From NCBI GenBank assembly GCA_002633005.1, contig NMRA01000071.1, positions 533,679 through 597,678 of the forward strand: a DNA stretch of 64,000 bases. The letters are read 5' to 3'. The notes below the pieces were generated by a model. It made no database searches and was not told the origin of the DNA. It saw nothing but the letters and a program-made list of their open reading frames with translations. This stretch comes from Phoronis australis (Eukaryota; Phoronida; Phoronidae). Shown piece after piece: positions 14,501-24,940 of the stretch. Numbering within the stretch: the stretch's first letter is position 1; every line of letters begins with the position of its first letter. The position numbers and the translations under genes are program-made.

Positions 14501-17500
14501 TTCACAATCATCCTTAGAGTGGTTTGGTTGACAGAGGGATGACCACCACAAAACAGAATCAAAAACAACTAAAATGGCCACTAGGTGGCACAAAAAAACT
14601 TGAATCAATCCGAAGATGAATGGCTAGCGTCACCTCACTAATGGATGTCTATGTGCCAAATTTTATGGAAATCCGTTGAGTACCTTTGAAGACACAGTGA
14701 TAAACGTAAAAAACTAAAACTGCCACTAGGTGGCACACCAGTAGACCAATCTGTCCGAAAGTCGTCGTTGTCTGTTGTCAACTTTATATAAATACACATG
14801 CTAAATTTAATAACAATCCTGTAAAGCGTTTAGGAGATACAGCCATGGGCGCAAAAACAAAACTGCCACTAGGTGGCGCCACAGTAGTTGAAGTCATCGG
14901 AAAATCATCCTCAACTGCCTTCTTCATAGTAAGACCATACATGCCAATTTTCACAATCATCCTTAGAGTGGTTTGGTTGTTAGAGTGCCCGACGTCAAAA
15001 AACAACTCAAATATAGTAAAAATGGCCACTAGATGGCGCAAAATCCATCGAAGCAATCGGAAAACGGGAGGATAGCATCAACATAGTTATAGATGCCTAT
15101 GTACCAAATTTCATGAAAATCGGTTGAAGACCTTTGAAGATAGAGGCCAGTCGTAAAAAACTAAAATTGCCACCAGGGGGCACAGCTGTTTTCGGGTCGG
15201 TCCGAAACTAGTCGCCCTCTGTCGTAGACCCCATAGGAACACACCTGCCAAATTTCAATACGATCCTGCAAGGGGTTTAGGGGATACAGCCGCGGACGCC
15301 GAACGCCAGACGCCCAGACAGAGATGACGGCAATATGCGACCACATATAAATATGTGGGCGCATAAAAACGGCAATGGTCGGACAAAGTGGACCCTGGTT
15401 TAGAGAACCAGTTTCATCCACTTAATGAACGGGCTAGGTAGGCCTATAGGCCTACACCAATATTACCTGATTCAGGGTCAACCACATCAACGGCATGCCT
15501 GTTAAATTGAACGAAGAAACGCGGGCGGTGGGGGGAAGCAGGAAAATATACTAGGCCTACGACGATAGGCCTACCACATTTTGATGGCGTGGTGGGACGC
15601 GGGACAGAGCTTTTAAAATGCGACACAACTTAGTGTCACGTCGAGTCAATTTATTTATAGTCGGTTAAAGTACAAGAGAAAACATTAGCCACAAGCTAGT
15701 TAGTATACGGACAAATAAATACTTAAGTTACAAAATAAATATGACGTTAAAACTAAGATTAAAATACTATATACAAGATTAAAAATTAGCACCACAGGAG
15801 AAATTACGTTTGAATCCGAAAATCATTGGCCCTGCACTTGCAGGGAGGCTCAGCCCATGTGTTGGCATATTGCACAAACGTCTAACTAAGCTTGATCTCG
15901 CCTCCTCAGATAAAGCCTCCTCCCGTTCAGTAACGCTAGGACCTCGCTAAAAAGCAAGACTTCGCGAAATTACGTGAGATATTGCCGTGCATTTAAATGA
16001 GAACACGTGACTTTGACTAGGTTTTAGCTAGGTCCTAGCGTGGGTCCTAGCGTCTACTGAACGCACGCCTGGCTTGCGTTCAGTAGCGCTAGGACCTTCG
16101 CTAGAACCTAGCTAAAATCTAGTCGAAGTCACGTGCTCTTATTTAAAATACACGACAATGTCTCACGAAATCTCGCGAAGTTTTGCATCACTGAACGGGA
16201 GGCTGGTACGAGTCATTCTAGAAGGAAATTACACGAGTCTACGTTGCTGTGAAATAACAATTTGCCAGATTCCCACGTGGGAGCCAATTTTCGCGGGGAA
16301 TCAGAAAGACTCCAAAAGGTCACGAGCACATGATTTCGAGTTGAGCATGCGCAGCGCGTACGTACTAGCGCTTTGGAGCACACGGTATTGTAAACAAGTC
16401 ATTTTTACATTTACGGTAAACCCAATAGAATAGCTAGTAGATGACGAAAGAGCCTTGATAATTCTGTCATGTAATTTTAGCACGTTACTGCCTGGAGATA
16501 ATTTGTACCAATTTTCTCAGTAAAAGTAGCAGTTATGGATAGGTCCTCAGATGCTTTGTTCTTTTCCTAAACTGAAGAATAATTAAAACAGTTCTTGAGA
16601 AATAGTTATGTGGAGCGTAAGACCAAATTTCTCAACTTTTCACGAAACACTGTCCTGGGTTGGCTAACAGTAGGCCCCATCAATACTGACACTGGACTGG
16701 ACTTACACGTGACCGACCTTGCCAATCACTGGGTTTTAACTGCGACATTGACTTTTTTCAATGCGCTTCAATTAAAATTTGAGCATATACGAGGATTCGG
16801 GAAGATAAACGAGGTTGTTACAATCTTGAATGTTTTAGGAAAACAAAACTTGACAATCCAGCCAATAGGCTACATCTAATGTTGTTTTGAGCTGACGTAA
16901 CATTCCGTCCATTCACAAGGGAAACGCACGTGCATTGGGTTATTTACATAATTTTATTAAGTTTTCAAAATGTCGGACAAAACCGTGGACTCCTTTTGTT
17001 GCCTTGTAGGAGGAACTAACTGGATTCACAACGTCAGGAGAAAATTGCAATGAAGAGTTTTCAAGGAGACAAGATTGCGTAAGGTCATTGGCTGTTTCGC
17101 AGCTACAAAGAAATAATTCCACTTAATGACGTGACAGCTAAGCATGTCTGCATTGGAATACGCTTCCGTAACCCAAGCCAGATAGCGTTTCAACATTATA
17201 CAAAGAAAACTAATAATGAACAAGAATACTGCAGGCAACAAACATTTAGAACACGTGTGTCAGCGTAACTGGCGTTCTTGACATTGCTATTTTTAGCCGT
17301 TTCTTACCTTTTACTCGACCATTACGTCTTGACAAATGTGAATTCTAGCAAACACGTGCACAGCAATTGTTCTGTTAACAACTAGCTTGCCAAACCACGC
17401 CTAGTAGGGTTGCGTGCTATTTGCGCTCGTTTTCTCAAGGTTTACAACACACAGATCAAAGGTTTATTCACATTTTATTACACGTGTTTTATCGACCAAA

Positions 17501-20500
17501 TGCCCGGTAAACTACAGACATTACAAATATCCCAGCATACCTGGTGCATTAGGCCTACTACGGTTGTGTCGCATAAACTGTTCTTGGCGATTCGCCACGA
17601 CATCGCAATGCTGTGTTAATTAATCAAGAGGAACTTTCCTCGACCAACTGTAATACTTACGGGTGACACATCGATTGCCCCCCCTGGGCGCCCTCCATCC
17701 AGGGCAACATTTGTCACCACATACATTGGGTCTGGAATAGAGCAGGCAGAGTTAGTGAGCACGTCAACCAAGGTCAAACTTTCGCCAAATTAAATAACTA
17801 ACAACTGACTCTCGTAAACCTAACAAAGTGCTTGTACCTTTATTGCCTGACCTTAATTCAACTTGGTTCATGGTCATTACAGCAACATAAAAGATCAGTT
17901 ATCGCAGAATGCAAATTACTTGGTTTCTCAGCGTGATTTGATTTGAAGATAATTCATTGCTATTTTGCAATGCAGAACGATGTGTTTGACATTTCTCAAT
18001 TTCAAAACCCACGATCCATTAACAGGACTGTTGTATAGCAGGGCCAACACAACAAGTCCAAACAGCATGTTCTGTGATTTACTTCCATCTGTGTGCGACA
18101 CGTGTTTCTGACTGCCTTATGTAGTGCTGCAGGACATGGTATTTTTTATCGCTTTGTTTTTCAGTGGCACAAAACAGCTGGAATCTGCCGACACCTGCTG
18201 GTGCGCGTTGTAATTTCGAATAAGATGACGAAAACGCTAACAAATAGCACCACCTGTCTCGGTCTTGTCTAGCAGCCGTCCAGCGATGGAAGGGCTCATA
18301 AGGCTCGCACAGAAACATAGTTACGTACGTCCACACATTACAAACATGTGCAAGACGTCTCTTACACAGCAATACAACACAACACAAAATGTTCCAAAAT
18401 AAAATTTAAACCATAAAATAAGTGTTTTTCTGTCGCTTGAATTGGAGACCAGGATTTTCTGTAAATGGCCGCCGTTTATCACAAAGCTCGCGACATGGAC
18501 GTCGTGCGTTGAACTAGAACTGTAAATGGTTGACGGCAATACACACTCAATTGTTATCGCATGAGACGGATAGAATAAACAAACGCCTTCACGAGCTTGC
18601 AACAACGACCAATCGTTGACTGATTTCTTGATAACGGTGTTGGCTGATGAATGAAGCTGAGATCTTTCTCAATACAGTCTGCCAAGACAGCAGTATCCGC
18701 CACTGCTATGGTACGAATGGACACCCCGGGGGTACTCCATCTAAACAGTAGCATCCGTCACTGCTACCCGTTGGTACTCCACCGTTTCTGAGGAAGAGTT
18801 GAGTTACGTGTAGGACATTTTGACGATCATCATTTTCCTAGAGGAATACAGGAATCTTCCAAAATGGAATGGAATAGAAAATTCGTTATTTCAGACTCTG
18901 CGAAAAGTATACAAGATAAAAAAATGAAAACCTAGACTTTAGAAAAAGTAAACAAGTGCTCATTTGAAACGAATGCGTGACGGTCTAGAACTCTTACTTT
19001 GAAATTTGTTCCATAGTCACTCAATTGGCGTCCTCGAACGTGCAGGCAATAATAGCTTACAAGTACGAGTTCCATCCAATATTAAAAATGTCAAAACCAG
19101 AGGCGCGCAAACTTCACCGGTTCGGCGAATACAGTCGCCATCATATTCCGACATGTTGCTGGAGATCACACGCCGCCCGTCCAAACATCCGGGTATTGGT
19201 ACAGTACATCGGGCCACCGGCTAATTACTCTTGTGTTGGTGTGCAATCGTTTGCCCTTCAAACTTCAGTTCCGACTCCACTGAACTCAAGGGCAGCTCTC
19301 CGCCATTGTGCTGTCAATGAGGATAGTCCTCTAGATATCCTCTAACCGCTCTCACCACTGCGTGCGTTTGGCGTTGTCTTTGTCAGATTTTTGGGATGCT
19401 GTTTCATTGTAATAAAGCGTCGATGATATCCTAAGGTAAACTCTACCGTCCGTCCTAGGAACTAACGTTACAAAACAGTCGTAAAATTGTCCTTAACTTG
19501 TATGTTGCTCAGATAACACGTTTTTCGCGAGACGATTTAAAGATATTGAGAATAACTAACTGACACTTCCATTTCAAGCCCCAGAATCAGTTTGTTTGGC
19601 CTAAGGAACAACTTCACACCAGTTTCACGAGTCTAAATCGTAAGTTTTGCTTTTTCTACGGAAGGCGGGTTTCTATCAGATTTGACAATGAGGCATTTCA
19701 TCTAACCATGTCAAAGATACCAACTATAAAATCGTTGACCATGTCCAGATTTCAGATAATATCTCCGGGCAGTATCTCCACACGTCTCCAAGAAATATCC
19801 ACGGACACAACCCCAGACAGTATCTCTGGATAGTACCCCCAGGCAATATTTCCAGATAGTAGGCCTATCGCCGGACCGTATCCCAAGCCAATATCTTTGG
19901 AAATTATCCCTGGGCAAAATCTCCAGACAAAATATCCGGACAGTAGGCTATCCCAAACTGTACCTCTGAACAATGTCTTTGGACAATATATCTCTCCGGA
20001 CAGTATCCACAGACAATATCGGATAGTATCCCCACCCACTCCAAACAATTATCCCACTCAGTTTTATTGCACTACTAATAACCTGAATAGCCATTTGTGA
20101 TTGTATAACACAAAGCAGAGTTAGACGCTACAGAGTGATGATAAACTGTAAGGACGGCTACAGGTGAACCGCGAAACAGAGCGAGACGGGTACAAAACAG
20201 AGTGAGACGGGTACAAAACTCCAACTGCGCAGATTTTATTATCTGTCCCCAGTGAACTCAAATTTACAAAGAAAAATAGAAAGTTTTCTTTAAGAGTGTG
20301 TAGCAACGATGCACGTTAATCAAGTCAATATGTAGTCATGTAATTGAATTACACTCGTATGATACCATAACAGCCTCTGACCTTTCCTTGCCATCTGCGA
20401 GCTAGTACAAGGCAAGAGCTGGATATTCTTGAAACAGTTCCACTCGTGCATTGTCTTTTCTTTTTGGCAAAAAACAACACTTTTCAGAAGTTTATAAATT

Positions 20501-21842
20501 TTGAGAAGTTTGACGTCACCGTCTCACAAACTGTAGTATAAATGTAAAACTTCATTGTTTGCGTTTCTTACCGGAGCCCGAATTTTAATTATTTAAAAAG
20601 ACGCAATTCTCAGGACTAGCAGTCTAAAATGTTGAAATGGTCTCATTTACTATTAAGTTTGTTTCCGAAACGTTTCCTGCCACGATAAGAACTGAAAGGG
20701 TTGACAAGAAACATTCCAATTTTGGCTGTTATGACGGAGCATGCCACAACCGAAACCTTTAAACACTGATGGCTTTTGCCAGTACACTAGCAGACGTGTA
20801 AGACGTGTATGGACAGTACACTTGCAGACGTGTAAGGACATTTCTGAACAATCTGGAAGGGAAAGGTTTGGGAACATCTCCTTTAGACGAGTTACGCACG
20901 TTATAAATTGCGTTTTAAGTGCTTACAGAAGTAAATGCACTCTTTATTCACGACCAAATGCAAATGGCAACTAAAATAGGTATCAACGTAGTCTGGAGTA
21001 CGCGCCAGTGACAATCTTCCACGAAACCAACTCGCTGGTATTTTCAGTGCGCGAAATTAACAAGGGGTTCGAGGTTATGCAACTTAGTCAAACAGAGCGC
21101 CGATGTCGTATCAAGAAACGATGACCTTTTTGTTGAAACGCATTCCTGTGTAAGTGGACTTCCAACTTGGTGTAATATAATGAGCCCGTAGCCAAATGTG
21201 TCAGTCGCAAAGACACAAAGTACTGCTGGAAGGGAGCGCGAGTAAATATTTTGATAGCGCAGTCAGCAATGTTAAATATCTTTCCAGCAGCGTGCGTCCA
21301 TTCCATTGGTTTGTCTTCGCAATACTTTGTGGAATACACCAGTTGGAAAATTACGTCAACGCAACTTTAGATAGAAAAGGATTGACTTGGAATGTTAATA
21401 TCCAAAGCTAGGACACAAAATGTACTTTTAAAGTTTGTCTCCATTGTAAAGCGGTTAATAAAGATCGAGGCAAACTGAACCGAACTTGAAAAAATAACAA
21501 TAAAATACAGCGATTTGATACAAGATAAATAGCAATATATTTAATTTGCAAAAACAAGCCACACATGTGCTTGTAAAGCATTCGCTACAATGACATGTTA
21601 GACTTCAGAAATAATTGGTTTTACGTTTTCAGTTGATTGGTACAAATCAAAAATGTTAAAAAAATTGCAAAATGTTGAGCACATGAAAAAGATGAAAATT
21701 CAACTTACCCTATCAGCCGTCCGTTGGTTGATTCATCGTTTTGGTAACCTTGTCTAGAAGGACTGCGATAAGAATAGTATCGTCTTTGAGCCGAGGTATA
21801 ACAACAAACTACACAGAGAATAAGAGCGGACCTCAGAAGCAT
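2465..21842 (-). CDS. FBN: Fibrillin, 5' part of gene (12 spliced exons, continues beyond position 1)
   Basis: Spliced minus-strand gene with coding exons 21842-21709, 17731-17661, 13922-13806, 13448-13353, 11913-11812, 8981-8784, 7835-7710, 5741-5616, 4200-4048, 3809-3648, 2904-2782 and 2587-2465. They join in one frame to about 510 residues; every junction from exon 2 onward is phase 1. Approximate domain order: signal peptide 1-18, N-terminal unique domain 19-80, EGF1 to 107, EGF2 108-139, EGF3 140-173, hybrid 1 174-239, cbEGF1 240-281, cbEGF2 282-323, TB1 324-385, EGF4 to 428, cbEGF3 429-469, cbEGF4 470-510. This order is specific to the start of fibrillins and distinguishes the gene from LTBP, fibulin or notch. 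Known role of the family: extracellular microfibril glycoproteins that scaffold the matrix and tether latent TGF-beta/BMP. The C-terminal majority lies outside the window. The proline-rich region of human fibrillin-1 is absent. Confidence 0.93.
2782..2904 (-). CDS. FBN: Fibrillin exon 11: cbEGF3
   Basis: 123 nt encoding [16 protein letters not shown], then [12 protein letters not shown] and a last Cys before the donor GTAAGTG. Full cbEGF consensus, phase 1-1. Confidence 0.93.
3648..3809 (-). CDS. FBN: Fibrillin exon 10: end of TB1, short linker and EGF4
   Basis: 162 nt. It completes TB1 (DNYRRLC), then has a ten-residue charged linker ([10 protein letters not shown]), then an EGF module ([32 protein letters not shown]). 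The long proline-rich region of human fibrillin-1 is not present. The donor is a weak GTTCGT. A GTATAC four bases on would break the phase, so the weak site is the one that fits. Confidence 0.88.
4048..4200 (-). CDS. FBN: Fibrillin exon 9: TB1 (8-Cys) domain
   Basis: 153 nt encoding most of a TGF-beta-binding-protein-like domain: [14 protein letters not shown], then [20 protein letters not shown]. The triple cysteine and the GxGWG motif define the fold. The eighth cysteine (YRRLC) is supplied by the next exon. Acceptor ATTTTCAG, donor GTAATG. Confidence 0.93.
4270..4440. repeat. 42-bp minisatellite, 4 copies
   Basis: Copies contain GTTGACTGGCTTGCTTATTG. The period is a multiple of three, so open frames run through it on both strands, but it lies in intron 8 of fibrillin and is not coding. 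Confidence 0.88.
5616..5741 (-). CDS. FBN: Fibrillin exon 8: cbEGF2
   Basis: 126 nt encoding a second cbEGF (DINEC start, [12 protein letters not shown] core, six cysteines). Acceptor GTTGCAG, donor GTGAGT, phase 1-1. As in human fibrillins, this module precedes TB1. Confidence 0.93.
5870..6080. repeat. 15-bp minisatellite, about 14 copies
   Basis: Tandem GGGCCACGACTGTCA with variants (GGGCAGCGGCTGTCA, GGGCTACGACTGTCA). It lies in intron 7 of fibrillin and produces spurious repetitive ORFs on the minus strand. Confidence 0.92.
6256..6363. repeat. 108-nt fold-back hairpin in fibrillin intron 7
   Basis: Two inverted arms of about 45 nt. The left arm starts ACGTAGATGAATTAATATCC and the right arm ends ATATTATTTCATCTACG. 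Inner segments ATTATTCCGTGTATCGA and TCAATACGCGGAATAAT pair at 15 of 17 positions. The loop is about 20 nt. It could be a small fold-back transposon or a miRNA-like precursor. Confidence 0.75.
6690..7045 (+). mobile_element. Non-LTR retrotransposon remnant, C-terminal zinc-knuckle end
   Basis: The plus-strand translation includes [20 protein letters not shown], then a TGA, then [19 protein letters not shown] and [13 protein letters not shown]. The LTGH...H...C..CG...E...H....C pattern is the usual C-terminal tail of I-clade-like non-LTR elements after RNase H. The in-frame TGA replaces a position that is usually Arg, so this is a dead 3' fragment. It lies in fibrillin intron 7, antisense to the gene. 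Confidence 0.72.
7546..7656. repeat. 25-bp minisatellite, about 4.5 copies
   Basis: Tandem copies of TCTATAGTGTTCCAAAACAC plus CTCAG, just downstream of cbEGF1 (exon 7) in gene orientation. Confidence 0.88.
7710..7835 (-). CDS. FBN: Fibrillin exon 7: cbEGF1
   Basis: 126 nt encoding a calcium-binding EGF module. It has the DVNEC start, a [12 protein letters not shown] core with the Asn hydroxylation/calcium consensus, and six cysteines. One domain in a symmetrical phase 1-1 exon. Confidence 0.93.
7890..8062. repeat. About 42-bp degenerate minisatellite, 4 copies
   Basis: Copies contain CAGCACAATATGTATGGAC followed by TGTACAACATTATGACCCAT, with substitutions. Located in fibrillin intron 6. 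Confidence 0.75.
8455..8715. repeat. About 48-bp minisatellite, 5-6 copies
   Basis: Copies contain GCCATATATTGGTCACGCC and CTACTACATGTAGTCTTCCT, with a nearby palindrome CTACATGTAG. Located in fibrillin intron 6. Confidence 0.88.
8784..8981 (-). CDS. FBN: Fibrillin exon 6: hybrid domain 1
   Basis: 198 nt encoding a complete hybrid domain: [47 protein letters not shown]. It contains nine cysteines including the adjacent CC. The odd number matches hybrid 1 of human fibrillins, where one cysteine stays unpaired. Acceptor ATTTCAG, donor GTAACT, phase 1-1. This is the best-conserved exon in the window. Confidence 0.95.
8982..11811 (-). other. Fibrillin intron 5, nothing recognised
   Basis: About 2.8 kb between the EGF3 and hybrid 1 exons. 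A 95-residue minus-strand ORF at 10920-11207 has no domain and no conserved cysteine spacing. Splice phases of the flanking exons fit without it. Confidence 0.5.
11812..11913 (-). CDS. FBN: Fibrillin exon 5: EGF3
   Basis: 102 nt encoding [20 protein letters not shown] then [13 protein letters not shown], a non-calcium-binding EGF module collinear with human fibrillin EGF3. Acceptor TTCCTTCAG, donor GTGAGT, phase 1-1. Confidence 0.92.
12085..12302 (-). repeat. Dispersed hairpin-bearing repeat, copy 1
   Basis: About 215 bp that matches 57218-57445 in the opposite orientation. It includes an inverted repeat at 12241-12282 (AGACCATCCGGAATTG and CAACTCTGGACGGTCT). It abuts the 28-bp minisatellite. 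Likely a non-autonomous mobile element; the termini are not defined. Confidence 0.75.
12303..12895. repeat. 28-bp minisatellite, about 21 copies
   Basis: Units contain TTGTAGGGCACCAGGATTTG followed by AGTGTGTG, with 26-bp length variants. It fills part of fibrillin intron 4 and opens long false reading frames (up to 186 codons) on the minus strand. Confidence 0.93.
12950..13093. mobile_element. MITE family A, copy 1
   Basis: 144-bp element with imperfect terminal inverted repeats (starts CATGGGTGGCGCAGCAC, ends GGTGCGGCGCCTATG). It is flanked by the 5-bp direct repeat ATATA (12945-12949 and 13094-13098). Inside, an internal module GCACTGAAAAAAGTGGGGGG is present twice. Related copies are at 29646, 34676 and 39644. 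Confidence 0.85.
13353..13448 (-). CDS. FBN: Fibrillin exon 4: EGF2
   Basis: 96 nt encoding one EGF module with six cysteines ([12 protein letters not shown], then [12 protein letters not shown]). It lacks the D-x-D/N-E calcium signature, as expected for fibrillin EGF2. Acceptor TTATTTCAG, donor GTATGT, phase 1-1. Confidence 0.9.
13806..13922 (-). CDS. FBN: Fibrillin exon 3: end of unique domain and EGF1
   Basis: 117 nt, phase 1 to phase 1, with donor GTGAGT. It encodes [19 protein letters not shown] and then CRPSNTM...SCEE, matching the non-calcium-binding first EGF-like module of fibrillins. A polar linker (EEVVHQADG) leads to EGF2. Confidence 0.9.
14161..15420 (+). repeat. Array of about 145-bp modules with CTCF-like motifs, forward
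   Basis: Eight modules, each carrying a box close to CCACTAGGTGGCGC. Boxes start at 14161 (degenerate), 14283, 14427, 14578, 14723, 14866, 15026 and 15170; spacing from the second on is 143-160 bp. Six of the last seven match CCACYAGRKGGCRC exactly. Between boxes the modules share degenerate blocks such as AAATTT near ACACATGC and a block reading ATACAGCCATGGGC. The array sits in fibrillin intron 2. The same module occurs inverted at 57475-61305. Confidence 0.85.
15916..16206. repeat. Palindromic pair of MITE family D elements
   Basis: Two copies of a roughly 150-bp element lie head to head around position 16070, making inverted arms of about 140 bp. Shared ends include CCCGTTCAGTAACGCTAGGA and CCTAGCGTCTACTGAACGCA. 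A full single copy is at 52704-52862, and partial copies are at 32628-32730 and 47484-47553. Located in fibrillin intron 2. Confidence 0.8.
17661..17731 (-). CDS. FBN: Fibrillin exon 2: N-terminal unique domain core
   Basis: 71 nt between an acceptor ending TTCCAG and donor GTAAGT. It encodes [15 protein letters not shown] followed by RGGNRCVT, the fibrillin-specific N-terminal motif (human fibrillin-1 has PNVCG, then CCPGWKTLPGGNQC). The stretch between the first Cys and the CC pair is several residues shorter than in human fibrillins. This exon is the strongest single argument that the gene is a fibrillin. Confidence 0.92.
17732..21708 (-). other. Fibrillin intron 1, nothing coding recognised
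   Basis: About 4 kb between the signal-peptide exon and exon 2. It contains a degenerate run of CAGTATCCCCAGACAATAT-like units near 19740-20040 and a short duplication near 20185-20215. Long introns after the first exon often hold regulatory DNA, but no specific site is supported here. Confidence 0.5.
19740..20040. repeat. Degenerate tandem repeat, period about 24 bp
   Basis: Loose copies of a unit like CCGGACAGTATCCCCAGACA. Divergence suggests an old minisatellite in fibrillin intron 1. Confidence 0.55.
21709..21842 (-). CDS. FBN: Fibrillin exon 1: start codon and signal peptide
   Basis: The ATG at 21842 opens a classic signal peptide ([18 protein letters not shown]), with cleavage likely after Ala18. 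A Tyr/Ser/Arg-rich stretch follows and then the beginning of the unique domain. The exon is 134 nt, ends in phase 2 and is followed by donor GTAAGTT (21702-21708). The split Gly codon joins to the Pro-Asn-Val-Cys-Gly motif of exon 2, which confirms the exon pair across a 4-kb intron. Any 5' UTR exon is undetermined. Confidence 0.88.
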
Positions 21843-23086
21843 CGTGTCGGCTCCAGGTCTTCGTCAAGTCAACTGGAATTTAATCCGGCAAGAAACCGTC
21901 AAGCTGCACAGCTATACGGCTAAATGTGCATAAGAAAATTTTGTTTAATTAGTCTCGAGCCAGTAATGGGCTCCCGTCCAAGTTAGTCAAAGGAACTAAG
22001 TCTAAATTGTATAAAGTTATGTTTTGCCCTGAATGTGATTTCGCCAGCCTGCGAGATATTTTTCGTGTCCTCACTTCTCTAACTCAGAGCCGACTCTGTC
22101 GAAGTATTTCGATGATTTCAGCCACTGACTCGAGCCTATTGGAACCAGATGTGACACGGCTAAGGTGGAACAGTCTACCGTGCTACCATTACGATGCTGC
22201 CTGCTCCGACTAAATTTGATACAGACGACAGCACGCCGGCCCTAGACGAATGTCTTCCGGAATCTCCAATCCCTTTGTTTTGGTTGTTTACACAGGAGAA
22301 ATGATTAATTCACAGCAATCAACACTCGCTTTTAATAATTTGGTCCAAATGAGAAGATCGCTTTTATTTGTACAAAAGTTTCAACTTCTAGGGCATTTGG
22401 GTCCTCAGTCACAATGGCGGTGGTGCATAATAGGCGTTCGGTGACGCGTAACGGAGACGGGACGTTGGGTTAATTTGCCACCCAACACAAACTGGGACCA
22501 TGATGTACGGCCGGACTAACTTTCCAAATGACATTTTAGCAAACGGCGTTCTTGTACATGGAAAATCATCAGTGTTATTTGTAGAAACACGTTGTGTTAT
22601 TAAGTGATTGTATCGCTTAAGTCAACTTCAGCGGGAGCTTTTATATGATTGCGGATTTTGTAACGCCATGGATCAAGTACTGTAATTACTTAAAGGTGTC
22701 CCACTTGACTTCATTATGGTGTCGTTATAAAGCTTCCACAAACCATATTCTCCTGGTGAAAATCTTCTTCAAAGGCCTATTTGTATTTCAAAGAATCGTC
22801 ATCGCGTGCTTCTCTTTTGTTTGCATTGAAATTGGATTCAATCCTCTGTTATTCCTACGTCAGCCATATATCATTCCCGATTAACCCGCCGTGACAAGTA
22901 ATTTTATGGGCGTGGTCTGAAGCAGTGCCAGTTGTTCTAAATGAGTGCTAACAAGCCCTGAACCTGAGAAAAGGATAAGATAACGATAAAGTCACGTGGT
23001 CTGAACCTAAGGTTGGTTGTTCACACATACGTTTTTTGGCCTAGAAATAGTATTATCCGACAATATTGATACATAACTATCGATCT

Positions 23087-23475
23087 TCCCCTTGGCCCCC
23101 CTCAAAATCCGCCACTGGATTGTAGAGGCGCGCAGCGACGAATGGGGGGAGAGGTTTCTTACTTCCGCCCAGAGGAAAATTTTGTTTTTGCTTCTGAAAA
23201 ACAGCAGTTTCCTTGATTTCCGAAGTATAATCATTCCTCGACAGCTATACTTTGGCAAGGTCGCTATTTGCGACTAGCGCGCCGGTTGTCTGAATCGGAC
23301 ACCCAACAAACATACAAACTAAAACTCCACACATTGTCAAATATCTTGTTTCAGCCGTATGTTAATTACCGGGTTAAATGGTAAACTCAAAAATTTCTCT
23401 CGCTTTTGCTGTTTAATTTTTGAGGCCGTCAAAAAGGGCCCTGTCAACGCCCCCCTCCCTAAATCCGCCTATGAC
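23087..23475. mobile_element. hAT-like terminal sequences
   Basis: Two ends reading CCCCTCAAAATCCGCCACTG (near 23096-23115) and CTCCCTAAATCCGCCTATG (near 23455-23473). This resembles the CAGTGGCGGATYTAGGGGGG terminus common to non-autonomous hAT elements. Complete elements and target duplications are not resolved. Confidence 0.4.
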
Positions 23476-24786
23476 AAACAACGGTTTGAAAAACCCATCC
23501 AGTACAGTATTTTGAATTCCTTATGAAAGGCTGCACCTTCCGGAGGTGCATCCTCAGGCTACATTCCTTACGAAAGCCGGAAGTTCACTCTTGTACTTGT
23601 GCACTTTTCACTTCATAAAAATGTCCTTAGCTGCAAACTCTTATGAACGACATCGTGACGCTTGTTACGTTTAAAAGTAATGCATCCCAAAAGGTTAGTC
23701 AGACTAACAAGCATTTTGTTCAAAAACCTTCGGAATGGGTTATGTTACGTGAACAAATTTTTTGAATAGACATTTTTCATGGAAACTGTCAACAAAATAG
23801 GTACTTTTAATCGCAACAGGTAACTCTCATTTCTCCCAACCACACAACTTCAACATCGACAAATGACCAGCCGTGCCGCCTTATTCAATATACTGAACGC
23901 CCATGCAGTGGGAAAACGTAGCACTTCAGACCGGAATGTGATGTTCAGGTCATCACCACGATCACAGAACTCTGGGCGCTTTTTCAGAATAAACAAGTGT
24001 CAATCATTTAACTGCAAATAAACACTTTAAAATGGTAATCCACTCGTTAAATACTCGTTCTTCTTCAACAATGGAACCATGTGTGTCCTTTGTGGGCAGT
24101 CAAAACATTAATTACGCCGCCTGCAGGCATTTACGGTGACTACGAGTCAGGATCAAAGGCGAAGCTGTCAATGAGGTAACTGCGTGCGAGTTTAACGGGT
24201 GCTCTCTCGATTTAACAAAATACACCAAAGTTAATTTGTTCATTCCATCGCCTAGGAGTCTTAATTAATATGTGGTTTACGACAAAAGCTTGCTTTAAGG
24301 AAGGGAGCGCAACCCAACTAAAAAATCTCGCGATGTGTCAACTTGAATAAAGCACCGGTAGCCGACTTGTATGTAAGGTCTACGTGAGGCTGGGTTTTGA
24401 AATTGAATCAAAATGTTGGGAATTTTTTGTGCTCCGTTGATAGAACTAACACTATCACCGATTATTGCAATACTGGGATTGGCGTCTATAGTTATGGCTA
24501 TTCTTTTTGACTTCCACACGGAAATTGCTGTCCTGGAGTCTATAGGGGTTTCACACTGTTTACCTGGATACAGGTATACCGATAAGTTAGTACCAAAGCA
24601 CGGTTCCACTGAACTTATTGAATGAGTACGTCAAAGGTTCTGCTGTAAATGTTTGAGTGAGTACCCACAGCTACATCGTTTTAAATTTCATTTTACTTCA
24701 TGTTGGAAACATCCATCATTTCAAAAAGTGTTTTATTCAGACAGATTTTATCTTAACATGGAGATCGCACGGCACAAATATATTAC

Positions 24787-24940
24787 AACTCTTATTCATA
24801 TGTAATATATTACAACTCTTATTCATATGTAATATATTACAACTCTTATTCATATGTAATATATTACAACTCTTATTCATATGTAATATATTACAACTCT
24901 TATTCATATGTAATATATTACAACTCTTATTTCATATGTC
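24787..24940. repeat. 27-bp AT-rich minisatellite, about 5.5 copies
   Basis: Tandem copies of TATTACAACTCTTATTCATA plus TGTAATA. The period is divisible by three, so a repetitive ORF runs through it, but nothing else supports coding. Confidence 0.92.
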
